A stretch of 64,000 nucleotides of DNA from Rubrivivax sp. (GTDB lineage Bacteria; Pseudomonadota; Gammaproteobacteria; Burkholderiales; Burkholderiaceae_C), in NCBI GenBank assembly GCA_030653385.1, contig JAURZM010000009.1, forward strand, positions 1 through 64,000, written 5' to 3'. How positions within the stretch are numbered: the first letter of the stretch is position 1; each line of letters starts with the position of its first letter. The translations under genes and the position numbers were made by a program. The notes under the pieces are model-generated. The model was not told the DNA's origin and did not search any database. It saw only the letters and a list, made by a program, of their open reading frames with translations. This document shows positions 1 to 7,865 of the stretch, one piece after another.

Positions 1-89
1 CACTGTGACGGGTACTGGTCCTTGGCGTCGAAGACCATGCGCACCGCACGCTCCTGGACCTCGGGGGAAAACTTCGGGGACTTCCTCAT
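1..89 (-). CDS. IS3-family transposase OrfA, N-terminal fragment
   Basis: Reading leftward from an ATG at base 89 gives MRKSPKFSPEVQERAVRMVF followed by DAKDQYPSQ, then the window ends. This is the usual opening of the small OrfA protein of IS3-family elements, which carries a helix-turn-helix that binds the element ends. In these elements OrfA and OrfB are normally joined by programmed frameshifting to give the DDE transposase. Only 29 residues are visible, so intactness cannot be judged. Confidence 0.8.
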   Translation of the reverse strand, partial: MRKSPKFSPEVQERAVRMVFDAKDQYPSQ

Positions 90-140
90 GTTGGCTCCAT
101 TCTCAATCGAAGGAGCCTCCTCAAAATCCGGGGCGGTTCA
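1..140 (-). mobile_element. Left-edge fragment of an IS3-family insertion sequence
   Basis: The segment contains the start of a transposase gene and, just upstream of it, a sequence that reads TGAACCGCCCCGGATTTTG from base 140 inward on the minus strand. This resembles the terminal inverted repeat of IS3-family elements, which begin with TG. I therefore place the element boundary at about base 140. The rest of the element lies outside the window, so the other inverted repeat and the target-site duplication cannot be checked. It sits about 140 bases upstream of a polysaccharide deacetylase gene, at the edge of the polysaccharide locus. Confidence 0.75.
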
Positions 141-282
141 CTGTGACCGGCAAGGGCTCACGGTTGCCAGTCTGAGCGTGCAATAGTCTGCCTGTTGATG
201 CAGCCCTGTCGGGCCACAATGCGCGACCGCAGGCCCATGTGGCGTGCCGCAGTCTCAGCGGCTCTGAGCTCCAGCACCGGCA

Positions 283-1281
283 ATGAAAACCAAGGTCTTC
301 CTCACCATCGACACCGAGTTCAGCATCGGCGGCGCTTTCCGCGCCCCCGCTGCACTGCAACCCATCGGTGCTCAAAACGTCTTGTGCACCGTGGGCCAGC
401 GGTCCGAGGGCCTGGGCACCCTTTTGCACACCTTCGCCGCGCACGGCCTTCAGGCCACGTTTTTTGTCGAAACCATGCAGACCGCCTATTTTGGCGACGC
501 ACCCATGGGCGACATTGCAAAGCAGCTGGCCGCTGCCGGCCACGATGTGCAATTGCACCTGCACCCGGTGTGGACCTATTTCGACCACCCCGACTGGCAG
601 AGCCGCCTGGCCCAGGTGCAGCCCAACGACGACCTGCACGGCCGCAGCGTGGAACAGCTGGTGGCCTGGATGCAGCGTGGCATCGACACCTTTGCCCGCT
701 GGGGCCTGCCAGCGCCCGTGGCGCTGCGCACCGGCAACCTGATGGTGGACCGCAACGTCTACCGTGCCATGGCGCAGGTGGGGCTGAAGGTGGCGTCCAA
801 CATCGCTCGCGCGGTGTTCGACCCCGCGGAAGCGGCCCTGCGGTTCAATGCCGGCATCCACCACATCGAAGGTGTCGTGGAACTGCCGGTGCTCACCTAT
901 GCCGACCTGCAGCTGGGTGCGCGCACGCACCGAAAGGTGCTCACCATCACCGGGTCATCGCTGGCCGAAGCCCGTTGCCTGCTGGACCGTGCCCATGCCG
1001 GCGGCGCGCCTTCGGTGGTGCTGCTGACGCACTGCCATGAATTCGTGAAGGGCGACATGCGCGGCGCGCTGGCTGCCGACAAGGTGAACCAGCGCCGCCT
1101 GCAGGACATCTGCCGCTACCTGCAAGACAACGGTGACCGCTTCGAGGTCACCACCATGGACCGCATGGTCAACTCGCCCGTGCAGGGCATGCCTGCCGCA
1201 GACCCGCTGTTCAGCGTGCCGCCGCCGCTGGCCGTGATGCGCATGGTGCAGAACAAGCTCAACGAACTGAATCTGGTTTAG
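283..1281 (+). CDS. Polysaccharide deacetylase family protein
   Basis: This 332-residue protein resembles NodB/WalW-type carbohydrate esterases, which remove N-acetyl groups from sugar residues. The N-terminus has FLTIDTEFSIGG (the Asp-containing first motif of the fold), and DVQLHLHPVW supplies the histidines expected in the metal-binding motif. LTHCHEF near residue 250 is a plausible later histidine motif. No signal peptide is visible, so a cytoplasmic or membrane-associated role is likely. The next gene starts 9 bases downstream and encodes an acetyltransferase, so the two look cotranscribed. The exact substrate is unknown; the locus suggests a surface polysaccharide or its precursor. Confidence 0.85.
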   Translation: MKTKVFLTIDTEFSIGGAFRAPAALQPIGAQNVLCTVGQRSEGLGTLLHTFAAHGLQATFFVETMQTAYFGDAPMGDIAKQLAAAGHDVQLHLHPVWTYFDHPDWQSRLAQVQPNDDLHGRSVEQLVAWMQRGIDTFARWGLPAPVALRTGNLMVDRNVYRAMAQVGLKVASNIARAVFDPAEAALRFNAGIHHIEGVVELPVLTYADLQLGARTHRKVLTITGSSLAEARCLLDRAHAGGAPSVVLLTHCHEFVKGDMRGALAADKVNQRRLQDICRYLQDNGDRFEVTTMDRMVNSPVQGMPAADPLFSVPPPLAVMRMVQNKLNELNLV

Positions 1282-1290
1282 CGTGGTCCG

Positions 1291-2196
1291 ATGAGCCCAC
1301 TTGAATTTGCCAGCGGTCTGGCCCTTCGGCACCTGAATGGCGCGCAAGTGGATGCGCTGCGCGACCAATACTTCAAGCTGCGCGGGCGCCTGGCCCCCGT
1401 GATGAAGCTGGTCTACGGCAGCTTCAACACCGATGAATTGCGCAGCCACCTGCAGCAGCGGGTGGGTGACGATTTTCAGATCCTGATGGTTCATAGCTCG
1501 GTCAACCACATGAAGCCCATGTTCACCGGCACGCCGCTGGACATGGTGCGCATGCTGGTGGACTGGTGCGGCCCGCAGCGCACGCTGGTCATGCCCGCCT
1601 TTTACTTTGGCGCGCCGGGCTTCAAGGGCGCTGCCGACACCTTCCAGCACAACCCACGTTTCGACCTGCGCCGCACACCTTCGCAGATGGGTCTGGCCAC
1701 TGAATTGTTCCGGCGCATGCCGGGCGTGGTGATCAGCCGGCACCCGGTGTACCGCATGGCTGCCCTGGGGCCGCTGGCGCAGGCGCTGACGGCGGGCCAC
1801 GAACATGCGTCCACCCCGGCAGGCCTGGGCACGCCCTTTGAGTTCATGGCCAGGCACAACGCCCGCATCGTGGGCATCGGCAAGCCCATGCAGGTGATGA
1901 CACAAGCGCACCACATCGAAGGTGCAATGGGTGACACGTTCCCGGTGCCCAGCACCCTGCAAGAGCCCTTGCCCATGACGCTGGTCGACCGTGACCAGGA
2001 GATACCGTTCCTGTTGCCGCGCCGCAGTTACCAGGGCCGCTTCAATATGTGGCGCCTGCGCCAGATCATGGACCGTCAGACCCTGCAGGAATGGAACTTC
2101 CATCACGTGCCGATGTTTGCTGCACGCGCCGGTGAAGTGACTCAGCGCCTGATGGACGCCGCACGCCAGGGCGTCACGCTCTACGAACCGCTTTAG
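1291..2196 (+). CDS. AAC(3)-type N-acetyltransferase
   Basis: The 301-residue sequence matches the aminoglycoside 3-N-acetyltransferase fold family, which moves an acetyl group from acetyl-CoA to an amine. Visible family features are LMVHSSVNHMKP near residue 66 and the later segments RHPVYRMAALGP and IVGIGKPMQVMTQAHHIEG. The family is named for antibiotic resistance, but many members sit in surface-polysaccharide loci and probably acetylate amino sugars; the context supports that here. It starts 9 bases after the deacetylase gene, giving a deacetylase/acetyltransferase pair. I would not read it as a resistance gene. Confidence 0.85.
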   Translation: MSPLEFASGLALRHLNGAQVDALRDQYFKLRGRLAPVMKLVYGSFNTDELRSHLQQRVGDDFQILMVHSSVNHMKPMFTGTPLDMVRMLVDWCGPQRTLVMPAFYFGAPGFKGAADTFQHNPRFDLRRTPSQMGLATELFRRMPGVVISRHPVYRMAALGPLAQALTAGHEHASTPAGLGTPFEFMARHNARIVGIGKPMQVMTQAHHIEGAMGDTFPVPSTLQEPLPMTLVDRDQEIPFLLPRRSYQGRFNMWRLRQIMDRQTLQEWNFHHVPMFAARAGEVTQRLMDAARQGVTLYEPL

Positions 2197-2211
2197 CTGC
2201 CGGGGCGCCTG

Positions 2212-3315
2212 TCAGCGCGCGCCGGCCAGTCGTGAACCCGTGGCCACCAACCGTGACTTGATCCAGCGGGTCAGTCCGCGCCTGCGGTTTTCCGTCACCG
2301 TGCCCACCACGGCCACGCAAACGGCCACGAGCAGTGTCACCAGCACCCAGTTGCCATAGCCGCTGTTGTCACCTTGCAGCACAGCGCCCCAAAACAAGAA
2401 CAGCGGCTGGTGCAGCAAGTAAAGGGTGAAGGTGTAGGCCGCCAGAAGGCGCACTGGATTTTCGACGGCCAGGAAGAGCCCTTCCATGCGGCCGGCCACG
2501 CGCCGCATGCCGGCGAAGTGCAGCATCACCAGCGGCGCCAGCACATAGTCGCCGATGAACCAGCGTGAAAACGCCAGTTGCTCGAAACCGTGGTCGCCCA
2601 GCAGCGCCTTCAAGGGCGCGGCAGCGGCCTTCTCTATGCCGAAATGCAGGTAGAGCGCGATGCCGATCACACTGCCCACCAGCAATGCCCAGCCTGTGCT
2701 TTCGGCAATCTCGGCCAGGCGGCGCCAGCGGTACAGCACCACACCCAGGGCCCACACGGGGGCCAGCAACACCACCTTGGGGCCCAGCAGCAGCGCCAGA
2801 AGACCCACCAGCGCCCAGGCCTTGTGGCGCGGCAGGAAGGTCAGCAAGCCAAAGGCCACGTAGTACCAGACCTCGTAGCAGATGGACCAGTACGGCACAT
2901 TGGAAAAGCTGGTGATCGAGATGAACCACACTTCGTTAGCCATCAGCAGGCTGCCCAAAATGCGCACGCTGAACCAGTCGAAGGGGTAACCGTAGGGCGC
3001 GGCCAGCAGTTGGCGGCCGATGGAGTCCAGCAACAAAGTCAGCACGATGGTCGGCAGCGCCACCGAATACACACGCGAAAGCCGGCTGGCGGCGTAGGTG
3101 GCCCAGTCGCGTTCCTTGGTGTCGGTGACGTAGGCAATCACATAACCCGACAGCACGAAGAACACGATCACCGCGCTGTGGCCGTGTTGTGCCAGCGGCA
3201 AGATGGGCTCGATCAGCCAGCGCTGGTTCGAGTGGTACACATACACCAGGCAGGCGGCCAGGAACCTGACCAGGTCCAGGTAGATGGAAAACGCCTTGGG
3301 CAGCGGTGTGATCAT
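2212..3315 (-). CDS. Acyltransferase-3 family membrane protein
   Basis: This is a membrane O-acyltransferase of the OafA/YrhL/NodX family, about 367 residues with roughly ten hydrophobic segments. The N-terminus carries YLDLVRFLAACLVYVYH, the usual first transmembrane helix with its conserved Arg and His, and FFVLSGYVIAYV follows. Such proteins transfer acetyl or other acyl groups to sugars at the inner membrane. I chose the ATG at 3315 because it places the conserved first helix near the N-terminus; the frame stays open upstream but then overlaps the preceding gene. It is the last gene of a leftward operon behind the SGNH-like gene, 25 bases downstream of that gene's stop. Confidence 0.88.
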   Translation of the reverse strand: MITPLPKAFSIYLDLVRFLAACLVYVYHSNQRWLIEPILPLAQHGHSAVIVFFVLSGYVIAYVTDTKERDWATYAASRLSRVYSVALPTIVLTLLLDSIGRQLLAAPYGYPFDWFSVRILGSLLMANEVWFISITSFSNVPYWSICYEVWYYVAFGLLTFLPRHKAWALVGLLALLLGPKVVLLAPVWALGVVLYRWRRLAEIAESTGWALLVGSVIGIALYLHFGIEKAAAAPLKALLGDHGFEQLAFSRWFIGDYVLAPLVMLHFAGMRRVAGRMEGLFLAVENPVRLLAAYTFTLYLLHQPLFLFWGAVLQGDNSGYGNWVLVTLLVAVCVAVVGTVTENRRRGLTRWIKSRLVATGSRLAGAR

Positions 3316-3340
3316 GACCAGGCTCTGTTTGCGCAGCAGA

Positions 3341-4396
3341 TCATTCCAATGCCTTGGCGACAGCGGCTGCAACCAAGCGCACACCCAGAGGATTGAGGTG
3401 TCCGTCGTATGGGCCAACATCGAGAGACAGGCTGGACTGCGAAAAGTGCGCGGCGAACAGCGTCTCGGTATCCACTACCGTCGCGCCGGCGGCTTGGGCC
3501 AGCTCGATGAATCGTTGGCGCATCGGGTCAGCTGCCAATCGACGCGCCATCAGCGCCTGTCGGTCCGAGTCGACAGCAATTACCAACTGCCCCGCGACGT
3601 GCGGCTTGATGCGGACAAAGAACTCAGTCGCCACCGCATCAACCTCTGCCATGGCCCTGGCCGATGCAGCCGGCGAGGCCCTGTGAGCCGCACCTGCTGT
3701 TCCTTCCGATTTGCTGCCAGGCTCGGCGGGCACCGAGTGGGTGAACATCAAGCGCAGCAGCTTGGCGGGCTCCAGTTTGAGCTGGCTCACCATGTACTGT
3801 GCAAAGGCCGACTCCCGAAGCACCACCTTGGCCATCGAAGGTGTCGGGGCGGTTTCGATGCGTGGCGCCAGTGTCTTGCGTTCCAGGCACTGGCTGGCGA
3901 CGTTGCCGGAGCCGCACAGCGCCTGCACGACGTCCCCTCGCTCCATCAACACAATGAAGTCGCGTACGCCAAAGTGCTGGTGCGCATAGCGGATCCGCTC
4001 TGCGTAGTCCAGCAGCGAAGTACCGGCGCTCCCCATGGCGTACACAGGACGCCTGTTCCCGATTGCCTGCTGGACTTGTGCCGCCGGCCTATCTGACGCG
4101 TCAAGGCTGGCAGCTTCGACAAAGCTGTCGCCTATCAGCGCTATCGCCTGTTCGTTTCGGATGAACTCGTGATCACTGACAAAACCGTGTCCGTTGGTCT
4201 TCAACGACTGTGGGTTGCGCAAGTCCCATCCTGTGGCGTAACGCCAGGGGTGGTGCGGTGCGTAGGTCAGGATCAGGGGGTCGATGTGGTAGTCGGACCG
4301 CGTAGCGCTGGACACTGGCAGCAAGCGGAATGTGAGCTCAGCCATCAACAGGAAGGCGCACAAGCCAGCGACAAACCCCAGGGCGATGGACTTCAT
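3341..4396 (-). CDS. SGNH/GDSL-like, AlgJ/AlgX-type accessory protein
   Basis: The 351-residue product starts with a hydrophobic segment (SIALGFVAGLCAFLLMAELTF) that acts as a signal anchor, so the rest is probably periplasmic. It has an SGNH-like GDSFVEA block near residue 92 and a C-terminal DGHLNPLG block that would supply the catalytic Asp and His. Proteins of this type accompany MBOAT acyltransferases and pass acyl groups to polysaccharide. The ATG at 4396 is chosen because it lies one base after the MBOAT stop (TGACATG), which suggests translational coupling; an upstream start would overlap that gene. The acyl group and acceptor are unknown. Confidence 0.8.
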   Translation of the reverse strand: MKSIALGFVAGLCAFLLMAELTFRLLPVSSATRSDYHIDPLILTYAPHHPWRYATGWDLRNPQSLKTNGHGFVSDHEFIRNEQAIALIGDSFVEAASLDASDRPAAQVQQAIGNRRPVYAMGSAGTSLLDYAERIRYAHQHFGVRDFIVLMERGDVVQALCGSGNVASQCLERKTLAPRIETAPTPSMAKVVLRESAFAQYMVSQLKLEPAKLLRLMFTHSVPAEPGSKSEGTAGAAHRASPAASARAMAEVDAVATEFFVRIKPHVAGQLVIAVDSDRQALMARRLAADPMRQRFIELAQAAGATVVDTETLFAAHFSQSSLSLDVGPYDGHLNPLGVRLVAAAVAKALE

Positions 4397-4397
4397 G

Positions 4398-5882
4398 TCA
4401 GAAATTGAAGTAGATGAATGCGCTGACCGAGTCGCGCGCAGCATTGACCACCACCATTAGCAGCACCACAGCAGCCGCCAAGCTGCCCACTGCTCCACGG
4501 ATGAAAGCCGCCTGGCGAACCCGCTGGTGAATCGCCTCACCAACCCGATTGCTGTTCGGTGCCAAAAAGGCCAAGAGTGCAAGAGCTGTGCACCACAGGC
4601 CGCCTGCCAGCGGTTGCAGCCCCGCGTTCCACAGCAGGGGGTACACACCATCGACAGGGTTGCTGCCAATCAGCCCGTGCAGCATCCGAAGGGCGCCAGG
4701 CAAGGTCTCGGCGCGGAAAAATATCCAGGCCACCATGACGGCCAGCATGGTCAGTGCCCAAGACAAGAGGCTGAAGGCCCGGCTGCGGCCCAGGCGCTCG
4801 CAAAGCGCCTGCCCGCAAACGGCGCGGAACAGGTGGTTCACCATCAGATACACGCCATGCAAGGCGCCCCAGATCACGAATGCCCAGCTTGCACCATGCC
4901 AAAGCCCACCCAGAACCATCGTGGTGGCCAGGTTGGCATAGCGCCTGACGCTGCCGTAGCGGTTGCCGCCCAGCGCAATGTAGAGGTAGTCGCGCAGAAA
5001 GTTCGAAAGCGAAATGTGCCAGCGCCGCCAGAAGTCACTGATGCTGCTGGCGCGGTACGGTGAGTCGAAGTTGTAGGGCAGACGCACATTGAACATCCAC
5101 GACAGCCCGATCGCCATGTCGGAGTAGCCCGAGAAGTCGAAGTAGAGCTGCAGGGTGTAGGCAAGCATCCCCATCCAGGCTTCCAGCCGATAAGGGGACA
5201 GGCCGCCGTCCACGGGGTGGAAGATGGCGTCTGCGTATGGCGCAACGCCGTCAGCCAACACCACCTTCTTCAGTAGGCCGAGTGCAAAGATGGCCAGGCC
5301 GGCCGCAAAGTTGGCGCCATCGAAGCGGTAGATCGCCGCATTGCCGAACTGCGGCATCATTTGTGCGTGATGCAGCACCGGGCCCGCAATCAGGTGTGGG
5401 AAGTAGGTGACAAACAGTCCGTAGTGCAGCAGCTTGGCCTCGTGCACCTTGGCACGGTAGGTGTCGACCAGGAAGGCGATCTGGGTGAAGCTGTAAAACG
5501 ATATGCCGATGGGCAAGATCACCCGACCGAGGTTCCATTCGGTGCCCAGCGCCACGTTCAGGTTGTCGACAAAGAAATTGGCGTACTTGAAGTAGGCCAA
5601 CAGCGACAGGTTGAACACGATGCCCAGCACAAGCCAGAACTTCGCGCCAGGCCAAGTGGCCTTCCCAAGTCCGCGCGCGATTCGAAGGCCCACAAAGAAG
5701 TTGGTGCCAATGGAGAAAAGCAGCAGCCAGGTGAAGGCGGGCATCCAGTAGCCGTAAAAGACCACAGAAGCGAAGAACAGCCAAGCGGCTGCGGCAGTGC
5801 GCGAGTAGCGGCCGGCCAGGAAAAAGCCGACCAGCGTCAACGGCAGGAACAGCAGAACGAACTGCGCCGTTGTAAACAGCAT
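4398..5882 (-). CDS. MBOAT family O-acyltransferase (AlgI-like)
   Basis: This 494-residue polytopic membrane protein has the hallmarks of membrane-bound O-acyltransferases of the AlgI/DltB branch. These are PHLIAGPVLHHAQMMPQF, DFWRRWHISLSNFLRDYLYI and LGGLWHGASWAFVIWGALHG, the last with the conserved active-site histidine. AlgI-type proteins bring an acyl group across the inner membrane for O-acylation of exopolysaccharide by a periplasmic partner, here probably the SGNH-like protein encoded next. It starts 13 bases after the asparagine-synthase-like gene, in the same leftward operon. Length is typical for the family. Confidence 0.93.
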   Translation of the reverse strand: MLFTTAQFVLLFLPLTLVGFFLAGRYSRTAAAAWLFFASVVFYGYWMPAFTWLLLFSIGTNFFVGLRIARGLGKATWPGAKFWLVLGIVFNLSLLAYFKYANFFVDNLNVALGTEWNLGRVILPIGISFYSFTQIAFLVDTYRAKVHEAKLLHYGLFVTYFPHLIAGPVLHHAQMMPQFGNAAIYRFDGANFAAGLAIFALGLLKKVVLADGVAPYADAIFHPVDGGLSPYRLEAWMGMLAYTLQLYFDFSGYSDMAIGLSWMFNVRLPYNFDSPYRASSISDFWRRWHISLSNFLRDYLYIALGGNRYGSVRRYANLATTMVLGGLWHGASWAFVIWGALHGVYLMVNHLFRAVCGQALCERLGRSRAFSLLSWALTMLAVMVAWIFFRAETLPGALRMLHGLIGSNPVDGVYPLLWNAGLQPLAGGLWCTALALLAFLAPNSNRVGEAIHQRVRQAAFIRGAVGSLAAAVVLLMVVVNAARDSVSAFIYFNF

Positions 5883-5895
5883 GTCGGTCGCCGGG

Positions 5896-7572
5896 CTAAG
5901 CCTGAACCCTGAACGCCGGCGCGTGCTTCTGCATCCACTGCTCCAGCATCATCAAGATCCAGACCAGTTCGCCGTAGTACCCCGGGTGTTCCTTCAGGTA
6001 AGGCCCGATCAGTTCGGTGATGAACGCCGGCCGCACGATGCCCCGTGTGCCCAGGCTGTTCAGCGAATCCACCGCCAGCTTGTGCAGGCCTTCATGGCGC
6101 GTGGCCCACACGCCAAAGGGCAGGCCGAAGCCCTGCTTGCGCTTGTTGATGATCTGCTCGGGCAGGAAGTCGCGCAGCGCTTCCTTGAAGAACCAGCGCA
6201 GTTTCAGGCCCTTCAGCTTGTAGTCGGGCGGCAGGCGCATGGAAAAATCCAGCAGCGCCTGGTCAAGGAAAGGAAAGCCCACCGCCAGGCCCGCCAACTG
6301 GGTCGTGCCACGCACCTTGGGCAGGTCGCTCTCGGCCAGCGTGTAGCGCCAGTCGAAGGCCAGTGTGCGGTCGACCTGATGGGCTGCATGGGCCTGCGCC
6401 CACACCTCGCGCTGCTGGCGAGCGGGCCCTTCCTGGTCCACTTGGGCCAGAAAACCCGGCGTCAGCACGGTGTCGGCGCCCAGCCGGCGCAGCAGGTTGT
6501 ACATCTGCAGCCGGTCCGGCATGGGCACCTTGGCTTGTTCGATGTAGCTGGCGCCCTTGCGCAGCAGCGGTGCGCGGCGCAGCGGGCTGCGTTGCAGCAC
6601 CGGCTCCAGCAGGCCTGACCGCAGGCCCGCGGGCACGTTGCTGTACCAGTCGAAGACACGCTGCTTGGCATAACGTGAATTGCCGCCAAAGAGTTCGTCA
6701 CCACCGTCGCCCGCCAGAATCTTGCTGACGCCGTCTTCGCGGGCCACCTTGGCGCAGTAGTAGGCCGGCAAGGCTGAAGAGTTGCCAAAGGGCTGGTCGT
6801 AGGAAGCGGCCACGTCGGCGATGCTGCGCACCAGGTCGGCGGGTGTCACGTAGTACTCGTGGTGCCTGGCGCCGAAGTGCCGCGCGGCAATGCGGGCGTA
6901 CTCCATCTCGTCGTAGCCCGCGGCTTCGAATCCGATGGAATAGCTGTCCGCTGCCTGCTGCGTGACCTCGCGGATCATGCCCGACACCGTGGAACTGTCA
7001 GTGCCCCCGCTCAGGAAGCAGGCGGCCTTGCTGCCGTCCAACTGGCGCTTCACGGCGTCGTGCAGGGTGCTGCGGAACTCGGCTTTCAAGGCCTCGAAGG
7101 ACGCCGGCCCCTCGGGCGGCGTGAAGGTCGGTACCCAGTAGGGCGCTACGGTGAGCTGGCCCTTGTCGAACAGCACGTAGTGGCCAGGCGGCACGCGCTT
7201 GATGCCCTGGTACACCGTGCGTGGCGAAGGAATGGCATGAAAGTACAGGTAGTCGAACAGCGCCTGCAGGTCCAGTTCGGGCTGCGTGTCTGCCAGTTCG
7301 TCGGCCCGTTCTGCGAAGTGCAACTGGCCGTTCACGACGCGGTAACACAGCGTTCGCACCGCAAAGCGGTCAACGGCCAGGAACACACGGCCCGCTGTGT
7401 CGTGCAGCCCCACGGCGAATTCACCGATGGCACTGTTGGCAGCGGCGGCCGGCCCCTGGGCCAAAGCGGCAGTCCACGCGGCCTGTGCATCGCCCTTGTT
7501 CACCAGGGCGGCCAGCTGGGGGTCTGAAAAAACGGGCGAGCCGAGCGTGAGAACGTTGTTGTTGTTGGGCAT
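5896..7572 (-). CDS. Asparagine synthase-like amidotransferase lacking the N-terminal Cys
   Basis: The 558-residue protein has the class B asparagine synthetase plan: a reduced glutaminase-like domain (about residues 1-150) and a synthetase domain with the pyrophosphate loop SGGTDSS (starting near Ser188) and LAGDGGDELFGG. AsnB enzymes normally begin Met-Cys-Gly-Ile, where Cys2 releases ammonia from glutamine. Here translation starts MPNNNNVLTLGSP and no such Cys exists; the upstream in-frame sequence does not look like protein. It may use free ammonia or amidate a different substrate. Related amidotransferases are common in exosortase-A-type polysaccharide loci. It heads a leftward operon of acylation genes. 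Confidence 0.85.
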   Translation of the reverse strand: MPNNNNVLTLGSPVFSDPQLAALVNKGDAQAAWTAALAQGPAAAANSAIGEFAVGLHDTAGRVFLAVDRFAVRTLCYRVVNGQLHFAERADELADTQPELDLQALFDYLYFHAIPSPRTVYQGIKRVPPGHYVLFDKGQLTVAPYWVPTFTPPEGPASFEALKAEFRSTLHDAVKRQLDGSKAACFLSGGTDSSTVSGMIREVTQQAADSYSIGFEAAGYDEMEYARIAARHFGARHHEYYVTPADLVRSIADVAASYDQPFGNSSALPAYYCAKVAREDGVSKILAGDGGDELFGGNSRYAKQRVFDWYSNVPAGLRSGLLEPVLQRSPLRRAPLLRKGASYIEQAKVPMPDRLQMYNLLRRLGADTVLTPGFLAQVDQEGPARQQREVWAQAHAAHQVDRTLAFDWRYTLAESDLPKVRGTTQLAGLAVGFPFLDQALLDFSMRLPPDYKLKGLKLRWFFKEALRDFLPEQIINKRKQGFGLPFGVWATRHEGLHKLAVDSLNSLGTRGIVRPAFITELIGPYLKEHPGYYGELVWILMMLEQWMQKHAPAFRVQA

Positions 7573-7865
7573 GGATCGTGGAAAGACGTGCCCGACAGGC
7601 GGGCGATGCGCGGTTCGGGCCTGTTGCCGGCCAGCTTCAGCCTGCAGCGCTGCCGAATGAATCAATGGCCGGCGAGACCGCGAAGTAGAACAGGATCCCA
7701 AGGCGCGGTACATCCAGCCGGGTCCCGAACACCCCCGGGGTGAGAAATTCTGCCGTAGGCCCAAGGCTGCGTTGGCATTCACTGCCCGACAATGCCGCTG
7801 CCCGGTGCTGGCCCTGTTTCTGCCCAGTTGCCAGCCCGTATCGCGCCCATGCACCGACAGAAAAC
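7573..7865. promoter_or_regulatory. Divergent intergenic region between amidotransferase and flippase genes
   Basis: This 293-base stretch separates two genes transcribed away from each other, so it should contain promoters for both the leftward acylation operon and the rightward flippase gene. I see no convincing sigma-70 boxes and no clear operator. The open frames that run through it on both strands read as arginine- and cysteine-rich noise rather than protein. The flippase start at GTG 7866 sets the right edge. Confidence 0.4.

Noticed and set aside
1291..2196. Reading the AAC(3)-type gene as an antibiotic-resistance gene
   Set aside because: It sits with a deacetylase in a glycan locus with no other resistance or mobile gene cassette; family name alone is not evidence.
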